Part shown: positions 32,508 to 44,100 of the stretch, in pieces
Numbering within the stretch: position 1 is the stretch's first letter
Layout of the letters: each line of letters opens with the position of its first letter
Assembly (NCBI GenBank): GCA_911728435.2
Contig: OU452209.1
Location: forward strand, 15,668,869 to 15,732,868
Direction: 5' to 3'
Length of the DNA stretch: 64,000 bases
From: Apoderus coryli
Lineage: Eukaryota; Arthropoda; Insecta; Coleoptera; Attelabidae
Program-made: the position numbers and the translations under genes
The notes under the pieces: generated by a model
Told to the model about the DNA's origin: nothing
The model's database searches: none
The model's input: the letters and a program-made list of their open reading frames with translations, nothing else

Positions 32508-35414
32508 TTATAGTTCCTTATGCGACTCTTCATCACTAGTTTTATCCGACTCCATCGGTACAACCTCCTCTTCCTGTTCCGCACCACCTTCTTCCCCATC
32601 CGGTACCTCCAAAGTTTCTTCATTATCGCTTACACCTTCATCAGCATCACTAGAAGCATTATTCGCCTTATTACTACTTTCAGCTTTTTTACTCGGCCGC
32701 CACAACTTAATTTTATTCACTAAATATTTCACTTCCCGATCTAACGCAGCCATTTTATCCATCAACATCTTCACTGTCAACTTAACCGATTCAGCTTTCT
32801 TCAATTTGTTCTGCGTTTCCACAATTCTAGTCTTCCATTCCTGAGTTTCCTTTATCAACTTGTCTAACGATTCCACTTCCGCATCAGTGAAAATATCTTT
32901 TTCACTATTCGTCGATGCTGTCAGATTCTTTGCTGTTGCTAAAAAGTGTGATGAATGGTTAAGCATTGAGTTCAACGCACTCAACGCTTCCGGACGTTCC
33001 TTATGCTCCCACACGCGGATGAACAACTCTTTGGTTAGTGCTTGGAACGCATCTAAGCGTTTCTCGTAAGTTTCCGCATCTGCTTCGGAACCATCTTCAT
33101 ATAACCAATCGGAAATCTCACTAGCAGCTGCCCGGATCTTCTCAATTTCTTCTTCAGTTCCTGCTTGGGTATATTCATCTTCATATAACTTGTTTTGTAC
33201 GTCAATCACGAAACTCTCCAGGTTATTCAAAGCAGTTGCACGACGATTAATCTCGTGTTCAATTTCATCCAATATCTTGATCTTTGCTTTGCTTTCTTCC
33301 AGTTGTTTCTCGCTTAATACGTCAACAGTCAATATCGTTTCACTTGCACTGATTGGTTCTTTAATTGTTACTAGTTTTGGCTTCTTTTGCTCTTTATCCG
33401 TCGATGTTGCATTATTTTTTGACGCATCACTTGTTGTATTTGTCTGCGCATCTGTTTTATTGTCTGAAGTCGTAGATGCAGGCTCTGATTTTGGTGGTTC
33501 TTCCTCAGTTTCTTCATACACAGGTTTCTCTTCACCTCCAAACAATTTACTGAAAGTGCTACCTGAAAACATCAAAGAAATTAATCACAGCAGCATTAAT
33601 TATCGCAAACACTTACCTAACTTGCTCAAAGGGCTCTCATCGTCCTCCGTGGGTATAACAGTCTTTTCCACAACCAATTCAACATTAACCAGGTTCAAAA
33701 TCCCAGACTCATCCATGTTGAAATGCGCTTTGATACCCTTGCTCTCAGCATTATCGCTCAAATGCTTCTTAATAGCTTCAGCAACACCGGAAAGTCTGTA
33801 CTCCGTTAAATTCTGAGATCCTACGTTCAAAATCTCACTGTTTACCAAATAATCCAGTTCAGCGTAATTAACGTTGAAGCTGAAATCGCCAGTATGTTTA
33901 TTGAACGTGATAATCTTCTTTTGTGGGTAGGGATTCATTAATCCGAACAAAGTTCTCTTCACCGTCTTCACACCATCCTCAGTTTCACGTTGGAAGGTGA
34001 TTTGTATCGGATATAAAACAGCATCTTTAGTAATGAACTTCGCTACTTTGAAGCCAGTACTTAAATCAGCTGCTTTATATACCGCTCCCATTGCAGCTGC
34101 TTCGTCAGTGTTGAGATTCTTCGACAATTCTCTACCGACTGTCTTCTGCAACACCTCCTGCACTTTAGGCACCCTAGTACCTGGAAAACAACGTTGGATC
34201 AATCAAATATCTCACTCACTCACCTACTAAAGTTACCCGCTCCAACTAGAACGACTTGACTGACCACGTCCATGGTCAAATGGGCAGATTTCAAAGCCAT
34301 TTCCACAGGTTTCACAACACGTTCGAACAAATCGGTTATTAGTGCCTCCATATCGTCTCTGGTAACCAAGAATTTGAAGTCTTGCTCGTCTAACAATCCC
34401 TCAACTTGTGCGTAGTGTTCCGCATTGGCAGACAGCACATTTTTCACTCTACCGGCTTCCTTAAACAGCTTCGCTAAAGCGCGGGGATTCGTGAAGATAT
34501 CTGTACTGGTTTTCTTCATTTCGTTAAATTTATTTCCCAAATAGTCCCGCAATCTAAAGAATTACATAATTTAGTAACAACCACTACCATAATCAAGTTT
34601 GTAGTTACCTTAATTGGATCTCCAAACCACCCAGTGTCCTATCATATCCCACACCTAAAACACTCAATTGTGGGTGAGTCTCCACATAACCGCGTTCTTT
34701 GGTTTTCACAGTTTGGTAACTAATTAACGTTGCAGTTGTCGAAGATGCTCCCATATCGTAGAACATGACATATTGCGCAGTTTCATTGAAAGTTTTAGCT
34801 CTAAATATCCCATAATTCAAAGCTACAGCTGTATAATCATTAATAAGTTGCAACACCTTCAGCCCAGCTAAATTAGCTGCTTGCAACATCGCTTTACGTT
34901 CAATTTGATTGAAGAACCCCGGCACTGTTAACACACATTCTTTAATAGGTTGCTGCGCCCCGTTTTCCGCAAACTCGCGAGCTTTCGTTAGAAACTGTGC
35001 TATCAACTCTTCTGGACTGAAATATGTTGTGTCATCGTGTTTAAATAGAATAGTATCGCGATCGGGATCCGCAACAATAGTATACTGAGGAAATCTTGAT
35101 TGATACAGTTTTACTAATGGGTGGTTAATATTTTTCCCCAAAAGATCTAGTAAGTAGAAATATGCTTGGTTTGGGAAGCGCAGGCCTACAGTCTGTGCAT
35201 CTTCACCAAATAACCGTATGTTATCACGAAAACTAATTGTTGCAGGTGATTTTCTCTTCGATTCTTTATTCAAAGCCATTTCCATGGGTACTCCGGGTGA
35301 TACTATGCCGACTTTCATCCATTCTGAGCCAAAATCCACTGACATTACTGCGAGACCGTGAGTGACACCAACGTAACATATTAATAGTGCTATTCCAATT
35401 AGTAGCAGTCTCAT
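32508..35414 (-). CDS. Hyou1: Hypoxia up-regulated protein 1 (GRP170)
   Basis: Four exons on the minus strand, 35414-34609, 34553-34237, 34180-33617 and 33562-32508, join in frame to 913 residues. The first 20 residues form a signal peptide ([20 protein letters not shown]). The Hsp70-type ATPase domain follows: [31 protein letters not shown] and [15 protein letters not shown], the last split between exons 2 and 3. A beta domain, a long Ser/Thr/Glu-rich linker and the helical C-terminal domain of the large Hsp70 family come next. The protein ends in HKEL, an ER retrieval signal. GRP170 is an ER-lumen chaperone and nucleotide exchange factor for BiP. A TTTATT (AATAAA in its direction) lies near 32252. 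An ER-stress-element-like site lies upstream. Confidence 0.95.
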
Positions 35415-36488
35415 TTTGGGCTAAAAAGTACCGTATGATGAAAAAACAATATGTTTTGAGGTTAGAATATATTAACACGTATATCATTCAAATACTGAAT
35501 TAAATTATATATTATGTTATAAAGTTTTAATGTAAAATATTACCTTAATTTATCTGGAATATGATTGATTAATGAATTATCGCTATTTTCTTATTTTTCA
35601 GCTTTAAAAATCCACGTCAGTTTAAACATTCAAGAATATTTTGACATTTTCTCGATCTTTCGTAAATTTTTATACGTCAAGTTGTGGCTACACCTGATTG
35701 GCTAACAGTGTGTCTGTTCCAAACGATACAATATTGCCAATAGTTTATTTGAATATAGAATTGCAATCCATAATTTGTATAAATATAAAACTAGAAACAT
35801 TGTTTTAAAATAATTCTACTCGCAAAGAAATATCTTATTATTATACCAAAGGAACACTGCGATTAAGACAGAATAGACTACGAATTGAAAGCAAATCGTA
35901 GTACTACTAGCATTAGTGACAACCCTGTAAATTTATTGTCGAACATCTTCCTCTTTTTATGTCATTCAATAACATGATCATCTACTGCTCACCTTTCCCG
36001 TAATTTATATAAAAGGAACAACACAGTGTCAAAATTATCATTGGGTATGAAACATTTAAAGATCAATTTCTCACTTAAGTGTTAATCAAATTTATAAAAG
36101 GAACATAGCTGATTTCCGCTTGAAGGATAACTACTGCCTTTTATGCAAGAATCTCCGACAGCGTTGCCGGATCAGCTTGCTGATTATAATTGAATCCTCA
36201 AATTTGGAGCAGAATAATCGAACAAATTTTAACAAATATTTAATTGTAAAATAAAATAAAGACAGCAAATCCTTTTAAAATATAAAATCAGTAATACTTA
36301 ATGCATAAAATTTTGTTTTATAAGCCAAGATTCAGCTATATTTGTAACAGACTGACAATGCTGTCTGCCAAACGTCAAACTGTCAACAGCAAGATTATTG
36401 TTAATGTTTTTGCATTATCATTTTCAAACATTTTTAACAAATCATTTTTGTTGTTTATTAAATTAACAAAACATAAAAAATATATAAA
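35415..36488. other. divergent Hyou1/Pomp intergenic region
   Basis: About 1.07 kb separates the two start codons. It has no repeat and no supported coding frame. It presumably holds both promoters; only the ERSE-like site on the Hyou1 side is recognised. Confidence 0.5.
35674..35701 (-). promoter_or_regulatory. ER stress response element-like site
   Basis: On the minus strand 35701-35683 reads CCAAT, nine bases, CCACA. The ERSE consensus is CCAAT-N9-CCACG, so only the last base differs. Just downstream, at 35679-35674, is TGACGT, the core of CRE/UPRE sites. The pair lies about 270-290 bp upstream of the Hyou1 start codon, where ERSEs of ER chaperone genes usually sit. Confidence 0.55.
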
Positions 36489-37027
36489 ATGGTATGAGTG
36501 TACTTTTAAATGTTTAAGCTATAAATATATAATTTCTAATTTGCAGAGTTTCGCTTTACCAGCCATTAAAGTAAAACCAGAACAACCTGAGACTTTCGGC
36601 ATTAACGAAGGCTCATTTGGAGTACCAGATCTATTAACAAATGGATTGGCTTCAGTAAAAACCGATCTAGACAAATCACATCCCATCGCACAATCAGAAA
36701 AGAATGTATGTATACTATCCTTTGAACGTAGGTATAACAGTCTTAGTGTAATTTATATTTCAGTATAGATCCAATAAGAATCAGATGAACATGGCTATTC
36801 TACGTAACTTGCAAGGTCTACACGCTCCGCTGCGTATTGCTATGGAGTTGAAATCAGCTAAAAAAATTGGACGTTTACCGTTTTTGCCATCGTCCAATGT
36901 TATGCATGACGTGCTGACTGGTCGAGATTTGGAAGTCATGCCTGAGGATGTATTTAATACCTCAGAATTTTGGGAGTTCAGCGGACAACCGCATGCTGTT
37001 ATGGAGAGGTCTTTAGGTTTATTGTAG
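36489..37027 (+). CDS. Pomp: Proteasome maturation protein (POMP/UMP1)
   Basis: Three coding exons, 36489-36491, 36547-36705 and 36764-37027, give 141 residues, the same length I recall for human POMP. The first coding exon is only the ATG, followed at once by the donor GTATGA. Hallmarks are FGVPDLLTNGLASVKTDL, SHPIAQSEKN, NLQGLHAPLRIAMELK and RLPFLPSSNVMHDVL, ending in RSLGLL. POMP is a chaperone of 20S proteasome assembly, binds half-proteasomes and is the first substrate degraded. A poly(A) signal is at 37078. It converges on Fcf1. Confidence 0.95.
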
Positions 37028-37077
37028 TATCTTTAAAATACGTTAAGGCAATTATTTTGTAATTATTTTTGTTCGCT

Positions 37078-37083
37078 AATAAA
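37078..37083 (+). terminator. poly(A) signal of Pomp
   Basis: AATAAA, 51 bp after the Pomp stop codon. Confidence 0.7.
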
Positions 37084-37165
37084 TCATGTGAGAAATATGT
37101 AGTCACGTCTCAGTTCTAGTTTAGCTACTCGTTTTCAAAGAAAGATCACATTATATTGAAAACAC

Positions 37166-37171
37166 TTTATT
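37166..37171 (-). terminator. poly(A) signal of Fcf1
   Basis: AATAAA on the minus strand, 56 bp past the Fcf1 stop codon. It lies 83 bp from the facing Pomp signal, so the two transcripts may overlap or nearly touch at their 3' ends. Confidence 0.6.
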
Positions 37172-37226
37172 GTAAATAAAAATAATATACACAACTTATC
37201 AGTTAATATTATAATAGTTCCTATTT

Positions 37227-37901
37227 TTACGTTTTCGGAGCCCCATAAGCATCCGGCATTCGTTCTATTGTATACCTATGCTGTGATACGTACATTATAG
37301 GTACCCCAGTTATTTTCCGGATTCGTCTCTTTAAATCCTTATCATTAGTCGCTACAATATAACACTTATGTTGCGTCACTCTTTGCACTAAACAATCATC
37401 TGCATAAGTGCCTTTATGCATACAATGAATCCGCTCAAAACGCGGATCTTTAATAATTCGTAACGCAACTTTATATTTCTGTCCCAATTTCTCTAATTCA
37501 CCCAAAACACAGTCAGTTATGTATGGGATACACTTCGCATATAAACAGTCCATCATATTTTGAATGATATCCAACTTATTCTTGATTGAGAAATTGATGA
37601 AATTTGTATCGATTAAAATGTGGTATGGTGGGCCTAATTGTGTGTTATATTGGTAAAAGAGCGCTGAACTGATTTGTGGAGCTTCTTTTACTTTCAATTT
37701 TAGTGGATCTTCGGGTTTCTTTTTCCTAGGCGGTGCTCTTTCGGAGGCTTTAATCCGGGGGTCGCTCTGGCTGATCATACGTTTCATTTTTGCGAACCGC
37801 TTTTCTGCAATTTTACGCGTTTTCTTCGACTTACCCTAAAATATTAATAAAGAATTAGAAAACCGTATTTAAATTTACCGTAACACAAAGCTTATTACCA
37901 T
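37227..37901 (-). CDS. Fcf1: rRNA-processing protein FCF1
   Basis: Two coding exons on the minus strand: 37901-37899 (ATG alone, then donor GTAATA) and 37835-37227, giving 203 residues. The protein opens [20 protein letters not shown] and holds a PIN domain: [20 protein letters not shown], with Asp in [28 protein letters not shown] with the acidic ADD, and [16 protein letters not shown]. The C-terminus ends [13 protein letters not shown]1 belongs to the small-subunit processome in the nucleolus and is needed for early pre-18S rRNA cleavages. Length and motif order match the family. It is divergent from KICS2 and convergent with Pomp. Confidence 0.95.
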
Positions 37902-38694
37902 TATTTAATTATTTAAACGTATAAAGCACTGGTCTCTGAATCTCTGATTTCAACTAAAACAACCTGGGAAACATAGAGCATAACCTCAAATTTTCATTCG
38001 TCTTCTTCTTTTTTCGTAAATAGAGATCTACATACAGACAAGGATACATATATTCGACGTAAGCGTAAATTGCTAATACTACGTTTTTCTTCAACGCCAA
38101 TTAATAGTCAGCTCACAAAATCACACGTGTCTTTTACAAAATTTATTGATCGTTGAATGAGAAATTCAACAAAATATAATGGCCTATGACAATTTAAACA
38201 GTGAGGTGAGTGGCAGGTAGATGAGGTGAAGAAAGAAAGGTAGAAGAAGATATTATAAGTTATTGATTTTTTGTCAGTAGCGCCATTATCTTAAAAAGAC
38301 TCGTAGATTAGGTGTGGAAAACACTTGATTGTCTCCCTAATCAAAGATTTATGTACATTAATATTTGTCCTAATAAATGTGAGATTTTGGTATCATTTTA
38401 AGTTTTTAGCATTGTAGAAACCAGCCCTTACAAAATTACGAGACAGTTTGCCAAATTACAGGATAACAAGCCAAGAAAAAAAGAAGAAGAAGATGTGAAA
38501 TTGATACAACACATGTCAATGTCACATAACAACTGATTTGTGTCTGTTCTGTTTACTGTTTATGTTTTGTCAGAAGTATAAGTTTATATAAAAATTGTTC
38601 TAAATTAAAATAACGTATTTAACTTATGATTGCTTTATTATATTTTAAACCATAAATTCAATACTATTAAATTTTCAAATAAGCTTCGCTTGAC
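37902..38694. other. divergent Fcf1/KICS2 intergenic region
   Basis: About 0.8 kb with no repeat. An isolated first-exon-like segment, ATG at 38179 reading MAYDNLNSE and ending at a GTGAGT donor at 38206, is visible, but no downstream exon in frame is found. Confidence 0.5.
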
Positions 38695-40416
38695 ATGGAG
38701 AAAGAAGACGAATTTTTGCACACTTATTTCACCCATATTTCACAACTGTGTTTTGAAAAAGCTCGCGAATATGTTGTTAGTTTATTTAATATTTACCTAA
38801 ACGACATTTGTAAAGAAAACCATTCATTGCAGGAAAAAGAAAAACAACCTAAAAGCTCAAATACGCCCTGGACAACATTTCTAAACTTTTTACAGAATCT
38901 CACGTACGCTGAAAAGAGTTATATGGAAATAGGATTTTTGCAAAACAAACAGAAGAGTTTTCTACGAAAAGATGTATAATTCGCTATTGTAATGTTTCGG
39001 TTAAAGGATTTATATATTTCTCGGTATTTATAGAACTCTTTACGATCAGCTTATGAGGCAATGAAGAACGATTTAAGGAAAATTGAGGATAACTGCCGGC
39101 AAACTTCTTTGGGTCGCACAATACAAAACTACAGTCAAAATATATCGCAATTTTTATATGCCAGAGTAAGCCTGATAGAACTGTAAGTATTTTATTTAAT
39201 TCATTATAAAATCAATACTGTTATGAGTATTTTTAGATATGAAAAAATCTACAACTTAGGGGTGTCAAGTAAACAGTTAAGTTATCAAGATATTGTGAAT
39301 CAAGTCGAAAATATCATTGAAAACAATATTTTATTATTCACCGATATTAGTTTGACACCAGCTAAAGCTATTTTCAGTTTAGAATGTGAGGTGCTACAAC
39401 ATTTATTTAAAGCTTTGTTGGAGTTACAGAAACTCCAATTCCTACCGTCATTAGCATTGATTCATGGCGCACATACCAGACTATCTGCTTGGGAAAATAA
39501 GATGCAAAGCAGAGAGGTATTAAGTATTATTTAACAATATGTTTGGGTATATTGAAATGCTGATTTAGAATGTTGCAGACATGGAAGTTAGGCATTGTCT
39601 TTAAGAACACTCAACTACCAGCTCTATTTCTATGGTTGCAGAAGTTGAAAGGTGTAATTTTAAGTAAATTTAGCTTGTATTTTCATGATACTTTAGCTAA
39701 TCAGACGACGCCTAGCGATATGAGACATTTATGTGGAAAGTTACCTCATGACTATTATCAAAGGTTAATTTATATATTTATTATGTTTTTGTAAAGGTTT
39801 CAAGGTATAACTAAAGTTTCTTTAACATTGACAGACAGACAGTGTTGTTTTAGCACCAACTTAAGATTATTCTGTCTATGTTTTTAGAATGGTTGCCTTT
39901 CAGAAAAAGTACGACGCTGCTTGTGTAATTCTACTCTCTGATAATCAAGTTAACTGTGACACTACGGATTATGACAGTTTTCCAATTATTGTGTCATATC
40001 CCCCAGTAAGTATTCAACGGGGCTCAGCCCCACGTTGATTTAGTGGGTCTACTCACCTCTTAACCATTTCGGGACCTCTGCTTTTTAGAGAAGCCCTCCG
40101 CAATTAGAAACAATTTTGACAATGATATCTGAGTCAAATGATGCACTTTCAACCATAAATAAAATTGTTTACAAGTTTAGGACACAGGTAATTCTCAACT
40201 AAACGTATGAGTATATCGTTTATAATTATCTATCAATTTTAGGACCAATGTACTTATATTTTAACTATGGTAGAACCAAACATATATTTGGTAATACTGT
40301 TTGAAACCAAACGTTCCGACAAAGATGCTAATATTGCGCATTTTATGAATGAGCAGATGTGTACGAATCTGCGGTGTACTAAAGTGTTTGCAGCTTTAAA
40401 AAATACATCGAAATAA
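38695..40416 (+). CDS. KICS2: KICSTOR subunit KICS2 (C12orf66 homologue)
   Basis: Seven exons, 38695-38973, 39034-39182, 39237-39516, 39579-39763, 39888-40005, 40089-40187 and 40243-40416, join in frame to 427 residues, close to the ~445 I recall for human. Recognisable blocks in order are SFLRKD, ARVSLIELYEKIYNL, LECEVLQHLFKALLELQKL, FLPSLALIHGAHTRLSAW, LFLWLQKLKGVILSKFSLYF, ANQTTPSDM, FQKKYDAA and a terminal VFAALKN. KICS2 is part of the KICSTOR complex, which holds GATOR1 at the lysosome to inhibit mTORC1 when amino acids are low. The stop codon lies inside an AATAAA (40412-40417). Nothing suggests disruption. Confidence 0.9.
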
Positions 40417-41131
40417 ATATATTTGTTTTATAATTTTGTCCCTGTGTTTTATTTTAAAGATTTTACTAATCAGACATTTGCAGCCATTACAATTTCTAAT
40501 AATTCCAAGTCCGGCACTGTCTACTGTCAAAGCAGTAGATTCAAAAATATTCAGTTTACTTTGGGCATAGACTGGATACATTAGTATGCCGCATTGCCAA
40601 ATTTATAATTAAGTTTCTCGTTAACGATATAAATAATACGCATCATAGACAAAGGGCTATTAAAAATTTGTAAATACTCTGTACAGTGTTTGCAGCTTGA
40701 TTTGAACTACGGGCAGAACTAAAATTTTATAGGACGTGGAATATAAATTCTTTTTTTATATTTAATTAAATCAAGAGTTAAAGACAGTAAGAAAGTTTAT
40801 TATGCAAATTTACATATCCAATCCAAAAGTATATTGTCCACACATGTTTCGGAACTCATCCAGTTCTATTGTCAGTTACAATACCTATAATTTCTTAAAT
40901 TTCTATTGTGGTCATTTTTGTAGGAAAAGAATTATTTTATTTTCAATTTGGCAATGCCGCACTGCATTTTATATGAAATTTTAAAATTGTATCCGATCTT
41001 TGTCTGTAGCATTTGAATTTAAATTTGCGTTGTTAGTTGGCGTTGGAAATAATGTCAATTTTTGAAGCGTCCTTTCAAATAATCCTGATCGGGAAAACAT
41101 AAAAGTAAATTTTGCCAATTTCACAAAAAAT
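40417..41131. other. intergenic, KICS2 to P450
   Basis: About 0.7 kb with no supported gene. The frames at 40396-40581 and 40802-40984 have no recognised features and are probably chance. Confidence 0.5.
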
Positions 41132-44100
41132 ATGTTGCGTTTAGCGTGTAAATATTGCAGCAATAAGCCTTTGCGACACGTTCTAACACAGTGTAATAGA
41201 GAATATAGTGAAGCAAAAGTCGCTACTGCAACAATACCGATTACAAATAAGCAGTCTCCGCCTGTTGTACCACCTGCTATTGGGATAACAACCAAAGGTA
41301 CGTTAATTAATTAATAGTACAATAATATCATACTCACTAATATTATAATAATAAATAGAACCTCCACAAGTACTAACGCAAGTGGCGAATGCCACAACAA
41401 TATTACCGAAAATTAATGTTGATCAACCGAGATTAGTACGCGCAAATATCGCGGATGTAGGCAGCGTAATCCAAACGACAGAGGACCGTCCAGTGTGTTC
41501 GGCATTTGACGAGATTCCCGGGCCAGTTTCCTTGAAGTTTATCGCGAAGTTTTGGAGTATGATACCTGTGGTTAGTACTGAAGTTACCGGTGGCACCATA
41601 TTACATGCATTAAATCTTGGGAAAGTTTTCGGTATGTAACTTTAAGGTTATTTGTGTTTGCTTGGATATACTTAACTATGGTTTTTATTTATAGGGAATA
41701 TATTGAGTTGGGGTGGTAATGCGAAGTTTTTTGAGAAGTTCTTCAACGTGTATGGTCCAGTAGTGCGACTACACGGGCCTTTTGGTGGGGATGTAATCCT
41801 AATTAGTCGTCCTGAACATTCGAATGTCGTTTTTCAAAACGAAGGGATATTTCCAGTGCGTTCTTGTTTGGATTCGTTGGAGAAGTACCGGTTGGAATAT
41901 AGACGTTTACGTCAAAGTGGACCATTTCTAATGTAAGTTGAATACTTTAAAGCGTAATCAAACTACCTACTTAATATATGTTCAAAGGTCTGGCACGGAA
42001 TGGGACAAACTCCACAAAAGCCTGGAAACACCGTTAGCAAACACGGTCGATCAACATTTCGATAAAATTGAAACCACTTGCGATGAATTGGTTGGGCGTA
42101 TTTTAGCAGTGCGGAATCTACAGGAAGAGGTACCGAAGAACTTCATCAATGAACTATTGAAATGGTCATTAGAGTGTGTTTCTTCAGTGACATTGAATAG
42201 ACGTTTGGGATTTTTGGATGCGGCTGGTTTGAGTCCCACTTCTGATCCAGGGCGTATATTGGATGGGGTTAATGGGGCGATGGCAGCAATAAGAAAGTGT
42301 GAATATGGTAAGTGATCCTCTTCTCTCTTCTTATCTTCTTAATCTTTTCCAGTCTTCTAGAACTGCCGCTAGAGCCAAACCCAATTGAAATCAATTAAAG
42401 GAGCTTCGAGGTTTGGAATTCCTTAATCTTCTTCTTTCTCCAGAGGTTTCTTTGCTTTTAAATGTTGACACAACCTCTGATTCTCTTTAGCTGTCATTAT
42501 TTAGCTCTGGAGTCGTTAGTTTTCCTGTTTCGTTCTGCCAGCTACTTCTCCACTGCTTGAACTGTAAATCCTTGACATCCATGGAAGAACCAGCAGCGCC
42601 GCGTAGCCCTGTTCCCGCCTCAATGTTATACGACAGCTGCCTTGCCACTCTAGACTCTCACAGAACTCCTTCTGTAGTAAAACTCGGTCGAAATCAATCA
42701 AAGTAGTTTCGAGGTTTAGAATTGCTTAATATTCACTTCCTTTCATCCTGGGATTCGCTCTTCAACGTGGGCAAAACTTCGGTTATTTTACATTTTTCTA
42801 ACATGACTAACCTTCTTCACTGCTTGCATCCAAAAGTACCTTGAGGAGAACAATCAGCGTCGCTGCATGCGTTGTACCTGTGGTGGGGATTTTACTCGCC
42901 TGATTTGCAAGATTTTCAGAGATAGACCCACTGCAATTTTTCACGATTTGGAACACTCAACACCAGGCTATCAAATTCCAGAACTATATTGAGTTCTAAG
43001 CCTAGTGGTCGATCAATGGTCACCAATCTACAGTGTATTTCTACTTACTAGATGAGGAGGAGGATAGTCATACCACCTCATAAATCTACAGTGTATTTCC
43101 ACTTCTATGAAGTGGAAATACGAGGAGGAGAATAGTATTATTCAACTTAGTAGATCAGGAGGAGAATAGTCATACCACCTCATAAATCTACAGTGTATTT
43201 CCACTTAGTAGACCAGGAGGAGGATAGTTATACCTCCTCATCAATCTACAGTGTATTTCCACTTCTATGAAGTGGAAATACGAGGAGGAGAATAGTATTA
43301 TTCAACTTAGTAGATCAGGAGGAGAATAGTCATACCACCTCATAAATCTACAGTGTATTTCCACTTAGTAGACCAGGAGGAGGATAGTTATACCTCCTCA
43401 TCAATCTACAGTGTATTTCCACTTCTATGAAGTGGAAATACGAGGAGGAGAATAGTATTATTCAACTTAGTAGATCAGGAGGAGAATTGTCATACCACCT
43501 CAACAATCTACAGTGTATTTACACTTCATAGACGAAGAGGAGAATAGTATTTTTCAACTTAGTAGATCAGGAGGAGAATAGTCATACCACCTCATAAATC
43601 TACAGTGTATTTCCACTTAGTAGACGAGGAGGAGAATAGTCATACCACCTCAACAATGTACAGTGTATTTCCACTTCTATGAAGTGGAAATACGAGGAGG
43701 AGAATAGTATTATTCAACTTAGTAGATCAGGAGGAGAATAGTCATACCACCTCATAAATCTACAGTGTATTTCCACTTAGTAGACGAGGAGGAGAATAGT
43801 CATACCACCTCAACAATGTACAGTGTATTTCCACTTCTATGAAGTGGAAATACGAGGAGGAGAATAGTATTATTCAACTTAGTAGATCAGGAGGAGAATA
43901 GTCATACCACCTCATAAATCTACAGTGTATTTCCACTTAGTAGACCAGGAGGAGGATAGTTATACCTCCTCATCAATCTTCAGTGGATTTCCACTTCTAT
44001 GAAGTGGAAATACGAGGAGGAGAATAGTATTATTCAACTTAGTAGATCAGGAGGAGAATAGTCATACCACCTCATAAATCTACAGTGTATTTCCACTTAG

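Noticed and set aside
33190..33816. Plus-strand 208-residue frame
   Set aside because: Antisense shadow of the low-complexity linker of Hyou1.
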